NCBI GenBank assembly: GCA_910587825.1
Contig: CAJUNJ010000008.1
Coordinates: 1-59,335, forward strand
DNA length: 59,335 bases
Source: an uncultured Christensenellaceae bacterium
Lineage (GTDB): Bacteria; Bacillota; Clostridia; Christensenellales; Borkfalkiaceae
Direction: 5' to 3'
Shown: in pieces, positions 55,298 through 59,335 of the stretch
Layout of the letters: every line of letters begins with the position of its first letter
How positions within the stretch are numbered: position 1 is the stretch's first letter
Position numbers and translations under genes: made by a program
Notes under the pieces: generated by a model
Database searches by the model: none
What the model saw: only the letters and a program-made list of their open reading frames with translations
Told to the model about the DNA's origin: nothing

Positions 55298-57181
55298 TTA
55301 CATAAGGGCTTTGCCCTGAGCAGTGCCGACCACGGTAAACAACTGAACTTCGTCGCCCGTGTTTGCGTCGATATAGACGTAGTAATCGTTACCACCGTAA
55401 TTGCCGTAGAATTCGTAAGCAAGCACTTCTTCGCCGTCAAGGGGAATAACCGTAAGACGTGCGACCTCTACGTCAAGCCCCGCATTAAGGCTTTCACGCG
55501 CTTCTTCCTTTGAAATTGCCGCTTGGCTTGCGGGTCTTTCTATGTGGTTAAGCATATAAGCCAAACCTTCCATACCCGTTACAATTCCGCGTTCTTCGCA
55601 GACTTTTACTTTAATCATATCGGGGTAGTAAATTATCCCGTTCTGTTCATAAGCAAAGTTTAAGTTGCAGGTTGTGCCGTTTTCGCTTGTCCATACGGCT
55701 TTCATATCGTTGAAGCCGAGCGCGTTAAGGAAATCGGTTGCAATATCGGTGCATCTTTCTACCGAAAAGTTTTTGTCGCTGCAATCCTTGTAGCTGTCGA
55801 ACATTACAACCTTTCCGCCCTTTTTGGTAATTTGTGCAAGCATTTCGCCGTCGTCGGTAGAAATTATAACGTTAAAGCAGTCAAGCTTCTGTGCAACGGC
55901 TTCGCCCGTGCAGCGCACGCCGGTGGGGTTGTAAGACTTGAAATAGTTGCTTGCAAGTTCTTCCGCACGCGTCGCATTTATTTCTTCAAGATTTTCAAGG
56001 TTCTTCGCCGTTACTTTTTTAACGTTGTCGGCAAAAGGTCCGTCGTTTATTTCTTTCGGAGTTTCCACAACGTTGTTTTCCATTTCGCCGAGCGAAGTAA
56101 TCATAAGGCTGTCTTCATTGCCTTTCATTGCCCTCATCATTTCCTTGGGCGAGGATGAAGAGGTAAGCTCGTTTATGATACGCTTCATTTCAAGGTTGAC
56201 GTCGTACATATATTCGATTGTCGCTTTCTGGCTGTCGGTAAGCTTGTCGCCGCGCGCAACCGCGTAAAGCATAGACTGTGCGCTGTCGCCCATTTTATTT
56301 ACAAAAGACGACATATTCTGCGTAAGTCTGCAATCGACGGGCAGTCTTTCGATAATCACTTCCGCCATTTCGCTTTCTATTGCGATGTCTGAAAGTATTC
56401 GTACCTGGTCGTTGGAAGAGTTGGATACTCTCGCCTTGGCAAGGTTGGTGTCAAGGTTGTCTACGATAGAGTTGAGTTCGTAAAGCGACTGTGTGTGAAC
56501 GCCCGCCATTTCGGCTTGCATACCGTTCATATTCATCCAGCCGAAAGTCATCATAGAACCGAGGGCAAGGGTGGTAACGCCGAGCGCGATAACCGCCGCA
56601 AGCCAACCGCCGAACCCGGGCGCGTGCTGTCTTTCCTTTCTGTCCGCGCGTTTTTCTGCGCGTACTTTAAGGCGGTGTTCGCGCCTTGCCTGTCTTTCCG
56701 CCGCCGCAGCCCGGCGCTTAGCAACGCGCGCTTCGACTTTTGCCTGACGTTCGTCGGCTTTGCGTTGCATACGCGCTTCTTTGCTTTCGTGTTTAAGCAT
56801 ATCTTTGCGTTCGCGTCTTTTTTCGCGCTGTTCGGCGCGTTTTTCTTTAATTGCCGCCAAGCGGTCTATTCTGTGCTGTTTTGCCTGTAATCTCTTTTCG
56901 AGGCGGTGCTGCTTTTTCTCTGCCCTGATTTTCTGCGCTTCAAGCTTTTTCTGCTCGCGCGCCTGCTGTTTTTTAAGCTTCTTTTCGCTTATTTGTTTTT
57001 TTGTTTTTGTCTTTTTTACGGACTGCTTTTTAGCAGTCTTTTTCGTGCTTTCAGCCTTTGCTTTCGCGGGCTGTGTTTTCTTTGCCGTCGTCTTTTTCGC
57101 CGTCGGTTTTTCCGCGGTTTTTTGGTTTTTGCGCGTAAGTTCTTCTGCTTTTTCCGCGCCGCTTGAAACTTTTTTACTCAC
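55298..57181 (-). CDS. ypeB: Germination protein YpeB with a long basic N-terminal tail
   Basis: A 627-residue protein that starts with GTG (57179-57181) behind AGGAGG. Residues 1-186 are a lysine/arginine/alanine-rich tail: a KKTAKK-type part (20-65) and a long charged helix (65-186). The membrane helix is near 190-212. The rest is canonical YpeB: a helical part, then PepSY/YPEB modules (LASNYF, ATDFLNALGF, GLAYMLNHIERPASQAAISKEEARE). YpeB stabilises the cortex-lytic enzyme SleB in spores. Usual length is about 450 residues, so the tail is extra. It follows sleB by 11 bases. Confidence 0.93.
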   Translation of the reverse strand: MSKKVSSGAEKAEELTRKNQKTAEKPTAKKTTAKKTQPAKAKAESTKKTAKKQSVKKTKTKKQISEKKLKKQQAREQKKLEAQKIRAEKKQHRLEKRLQAKQHRIDRLAAIKEKRAEQREKRRERKDMLKHESKEARMQRKADERQAKVEARVAKRRAAAAERQARREHRLKVRAEKRADRKERQHAPGFGGWLAAVIALGVTTLALGSMMTFGWMNMNGMQAEMAGVHTQSLYELNSIVDNLDTNLAKARVSNSSNDQVRILSDIAIESEMAEVIIERLPVDCRLTQNMSSFVNKMGDSAQSMLYAVARGDKLTDSQKATIEYMYDVNLEMKRIINELTSSSSPKEMMRAMKGNEDSLMITSLGEMENNVVETPKEINDGPFADNVKKVTAKNLENLEEINATRAEELASNYFKSYNPTGVRCTGEAVAQKLDCFNVIISTDDGEMLAQITKKGGKVVMFDSYKDCSDKNFSVERCTDIATDFLNALGFNDMKAVWTSENGTTCNLNFAYEQNGIIYYPDMIKVKVCEERGIVTGMEGLAYMLNHIERPASQAAISKEEARESLNAGLDVEVARLTVIPLDGEEVLAYEFYGNYGGNDYYVYIDANTGDEVQLFTVVGTAQGKALM

Positions 57182-57192
57182 TTTTATGCCTC

Positions 57193-57921
57193 CTATACTG
57201 CAAAGACGTGCTTACCGATAGTGGTAACAGTCTTTCTTCCGAATATCCAGGAACTTGTTGCAACCGCGGGGTTGTAGTAATATATACAACCGTAAGTGGG
57301 GTCCCAGCCGTTCATTGCGTCCGACGCGGCGTTTAAAGCCGTCTTGTCGGGTTCAAGCTTAATCTGCCCGTCGGAAACCGCGGTAAACGCGCCCTTCTGG
57401 TAGATAACGCCCGAAATGGTGTTGGGGAAGCTGGACGAGGCAACGCGGTTTAAAATTACCGCGCCTACGGCAACCTGTCCCGTATAACTTTCGCCGCGGG
57501 CTTCCGCGTAGATACATTTTGCAAGCATATACAAATCAGAGTTGGTGTAGTTCGAAGACGATGAACCGCCCTGATTCTGCAACGCTTTGACGGAATCGTT
57601 CATACCCAGCGCACGGTAAGTTGCTATACCCGCAACGCCGTCTGCCGTAAGCCCGTTCTTTTTCTGGAATTTTTTAACGGCTTCTACGGTTCCTTTGCCG
57701 TAAATACCGTCAACCGCTCCCGAATAATATCCCCAGTTTTTCAGGCGTCTTTGCAATTCCTTCACTTCGCCGCCCGTCGCACCCTGTCGCAGAACCGCAG
57801 TCTGGACGTAGGGCGCCGAAAGGTAGTCTTCGCTTGTGTATGCTGTGTTGAATACGGCAGTGGCTGACCCGACGGCGGCAACCGCCATAGCCACCAGACC
57901 TATTCTAAGTGCTTTTTTCAT
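57193..57921 (-). CDS. sleB: Spore cortex-lytic enzyme SleB
   Basis: A 242-residue protein with an N-terminal signal anchor (LRIGLVAMAVAAVGSATAVF). A peptidoglycan-binding domain spans about 48-105 (GGEVKELQRRLKNWGYYSG). The catalytic Hydrolase_2 domain follows (LAKCIYAEARGESYTGQVAVGAVILNRV) with the catalytic glutamate in AEARGE. SleB degrades cortex during germination and needs YpeB. A strong GGAGG site precedes the ATG. Confidence 0.95.
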   Translation of the reverse strand: MKKALRIGLVAMAVAAVGSATAVFNTAYTSEDYLSAPYVQTAVLRQGATGGEVKELQRRLKNWGYYSGAVDGIYGKGTVEAVKKFQKKNGLTADGVAGIATYRALGMNDSVKALQNQGGSSSSNYTNSDLYMLAKCIYAEARGESYTGQVAVGAVILNRVASSSFPNTISGVIYQKGAFTAVSDGQIKLEPDKTALNAASDAMNGWDPTYGCIYYYNPAVATSSWIFGRKTVTTIGKHVFAV

Positions 57922-58016
57922 TTTTCCTCCTTGCTCCCCGAACGGCGAGCGTAATTGTTAATAAAAATAATTTTATGTCAATCGCTTAAAGCGGAATATA
58001 TTTCCGCTGTTGCAAT

Positions 58017-58045
58017 TATTATGAATAGTTACAAAAAAATAATTC
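58017..58045 (-). promoter_or_regulatory. Possible sigma-G promoter of sleB-ypeB
   Basis: Minus strand: -10 CATAATA (complement of 58017-58023) matches the forespore sigma-G -10; 17 bases upstream is GAATT, one base from GHATR. It lies 96 bases before the sleB ATG. Confidence 0.4.
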
Positions 58046-58086
58046 AAACCCTTGAAAAAATTTATTCCGTATGCTATACTGAAAAA

Positions 58087-58281
58087 GCCAAACAATTAAA
58101 TTCTTTGTAAACGGTATAAATATCGTTCTCTTAACTCACCCTTTTTTTAGGCATATTCGTATCCTATTTCATAAAGGGTGTGTTAGGCTTTGTGCCGTTT
58201 ACTTTTAATGAGAATAATTGTTTGGCGACGTTAGAGGGTACGTTTATGCGGGCGGCTTCTGACGCCGCCCTTATTTTTTTG
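58087..58281 (+). ncRNA. Rod-shaped structured RNA, 6S-like candidate
   Basis: Promoter: -35 TTGAAA (58052-58057), 17-base spacer, -10 TATACT (58075-58080). The predicted first base, 58087, is also the first base of a perfect 12-bp closing stem, GCCAAACAATTA with TAATTGTTTGGC (58215-58226). Inside are GTAAACGG/CCGTTTAC (58107-58114, 58195-58202), a large internal loop, CACCCTTT/AAAGGGTG (58137-58144, 58173-58180) and TAGG/CCTA. GGGCGGC/GCCGCCC plus TTATTTTTTT terminates it. Size and shape fit 6S RNA, but the identity is unproven; a riboswitch-like leader is the alternative. Confidence 0.6.
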
Positions 58282-58375
58282 TTTAATTTAATAATGCCGC
58301 CACCGCGTGATTGCGGCGGACAGGGTAAGGATAAGGGGAACAACCGTCCGCAAAAAATTTTTTAAGGAGAAGTTT

Positions 58376-59335
58376 ATGAAGAAAAAATTGCTCGTTGTCC
58401 TTTTGGCTGTAATCTCCGCGTTCTGCCTATCGTTTGTATTTGCCGCTTGCGGCGGCGATAAGGAGAATAACAACCAAGGCAACAATCAGGGAGGCGATAC
58501 GCATAACGTACATAAGTACGATAAACAAGTCGTACAGGATAAGTATCTGAAATCGGCTGCTACTTGCACGCAGAAAGCCATTTACTACTACTCTTGCGAG
58601 TGTGGCGAAAAGGGCGAGCAGACCTTCGAATACGGCGAACTTGCAGACCATGACTTTACAAACGGCGATTGCGTCTGCGGCGTGAAAAAGCCAGACTCGC
58701 CCCATACTCACGATTGGCTTACGGCTTGGGAGAAAGACGATACGCACCATTGGCATAACTGCCAAGGCTGCGACGAAAAGAATTCCTATGCAGACCACGA
58801 CTTTACAAACGGCGATTGCGTCTGCGGCGCGAAAAAGCCAGAGCCGCCCCATACTCACGATTGGCTTACGGCTTGGGAGAAAGACGATACATACCATTGG
58901 CATAGTTGCCAAGGCTGCGATGAAAAGAATTCCTATGCCGAACACGACTTTGCAAACGGCGATTGCGTCTGCGGCGCGAAAAAGCCTATTGTAGATACGG
59001 CGGGGCTGACCTATGAGATAGTAGACAATTATGCCGTTGTAACCGGTTTAGGAGTTGCAACGGATTCATATATCGTTATTGCGAATTTTTATCAGGGTAA
59101 ACCTGTAACTACAATCGGCGATTCTGCGTTCCGTAGATGCGACTCGCTTACAAGCGTAATCATACCGGACGGCGTAACTACAATCGGAGAAGATGCGTTC
59201 TATGGATGCAGCTCGCTTACAAGTATAACTATACCCGACAGCGTTACTGCGATCGGCGATTCTGCGTTCTCCAGATGTAGCTCGCTTACAAGCGTAATCA
59301 TACCGGACGGCGTAACTACAATCGGAGAAGATGCG
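58376..59335 (+). CDS. BspA-type leucine-rich-repeat surface lipoprotein (partial)
   Basis: 320 codons to the window edge, open at the 3' end. A strong AAGGAG precedes the ATG. Lipobox FAAC, cysteine 25. Residues about 40-205 carry repeated His/Cys motifs: HTHDW, HWHNCQGC or HWHSCQGC, and NGDCVCG. Two full copies and a partial copy of a 49-residue unit are encoded by near-identical 147-bp DNA repeats. From about residue 225 start LRR_5 repeats (SLTSVIIPDGVTTIGEDAF pattern, 23 residues each). Such proteins are adhesins or surface-binding proteins; the ligand is unknown. Confidence 0.9.
   Translation, partial: MKKKLLVVLLAVISAFCLSFVFAACGGDKENNNQGNNQGGDTHNVHKYDKQVVQDKYLKSAATCTQKAIYYYSCECGEKGEQTFEYGELADHDFTNGDCVCGVKKPDSPHTHDWLTAWEKDDTHHWHNCQGCDEKNSYADHDFTNGDCVCGAKKPEPPHTHDWLTAWEKDDTYHWHSCQGCDEKNSYAEHDFANGDCVCGAKKPIVDTAGLTYEIVDNYAVVTGLGVATDSYIVIANFYQGKPVTTIGDSAFRRCDSLTSVIIPDGVTTIGEDAFYGCSSLTSITIPDSVTAIGDSAFSRCSSLTSVIIPDGVTTIGEDA

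Larger units (their letters stand above)
57922..58375. other. sleB / lipoprotein intergenic region
   Basis: 454 bases with the sleB leader (including the GCGGAA-TATAT-TTCCGC stem at 57991-58007), a possible sigma-G promoter, the rod RNA gene (58087-58281), and the leader of the leucine-rich lipoprotein with GCGGAC/GTCCGC pairing before AAAAAATTTTTT. Confidence 0.7.

Noticed and set aside
58180..58365. 61-codon reading (MLGFVPFTFN...)
   Set aside because: It runs through the rod RNA and its terminator, and the basic glycine-rich end corresponds to the hairpin. No ribosome binding site.
1..59335. CRISPR array, IS element, prophage or toxin-antitoxin pair
   Set aside because: No regularly spaced repeats with unique spacers, no transposase or phage structural genes, and no convincing TA pair were seen on either strand.

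Overview
The window looks like the replication-origin-proximal chromosome of an anaerobic, endospore-forming Firmicute, probably a gut Clostridia member. Supporting signs are the rpmH-rnpA-yidD-yidC-jag block, dnaN, rsmG, parAB with parS sites, the yaaO/tmk/holB/yaaT/trmN6/rsmI cluster, the spore genes yyaC and sleB-ypeB, a 2[4Fe-4S] ferredoxin, Gram-positive lipoboxes and AGGAGG-type ribosome binding sites. InlB-type repeats and HWH/CxxC surface motifs resemble gut Clostridia such as the Christensenellales. That placement is inference, not shown.

Layout. 1-16.1 kb (minus): an alpha-glucan utilisation locus with a starch-binding lipoprotein, a lipid-anchored GH13 amylase, a small secreted protein, a LacI regulator, a cytoplasmic GH13, a MalEFG-type ABC importer with an enlarged ATPase, and glucan phosphorylase. 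Three exact 12-bp operator-like sites sit in its promoter and internal leader. 16.1-18.7 kb: a lone serine recombinase, tRNA-Arg(CCG) fused three bases behind a small DUF4250 gene, and mnmA. 18.7-29.3 kb (minus): housekeeping genes (DUF697, rsmI, trmN6-like, ferredoxin, yaaT, holB, tmk, an Orn/Lys/Arg decarboxylase, lysS, greA, an aminotransferase, an Lrp regulator). 29.4-38.5 kb: two tiny genes, an unknown two-domain protein, pckG, asnB, and a PhoR/PhoP-like two-component system next to a Na/Pi cotransporter. 38.6-41.3 kb: an AT-rich accessory patch (GNAT, DUF4832-type lipoprotein) with intergenic repeats. 41.4-46.1 kb (minus): preQ1-riboswitch-controlled queT, then jag-yidC-yidD-rnpA-rpmH and dnaN. 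46.1-52.7 kb: the likely origin region (DnaA boxes, strand switch, three parS) with rsmG, a SLOG protein, yyaC, ftsH, parA and parB. dnaA is not in the window. 52.7-55.3 kb: a lipoprotein and an Hsp20 gene enclosed by inverted copies of a composite repeat. 55.3-57.9 kb (minus): sleB-ypeB, with a histone-H1-like tail on YpeB. 58.1 kb to end: a rod-shaped RNA gene and the start of a BspA-type leucine-rich-repeat lipoprotein.

How it works together. Outside the cell, starch would be bound and cut by the two lipoproteins. Oligosaccharides enter through MalEFG-MsmK and are split inside by the GH13 and GlgP. The regulatory layer is unusually legible: several strong promoters have exact 17-bp spacing, many -35 boxes read TTGCAA or TTGCAT, and at least three genes have their ATG exactly at the predicted transcription start, which suggests leaderless mRNAs.

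Most promising for novelty: the inverted composite repeats around the lipoprotein/Hsp20 cassette, the leaderless DUF4250-tRNA dicistron with a -35 shared with mnmA, the rod RNA near 58.1 kb, the YpeB tail, and the perfect palindrome in the recombinase leader.
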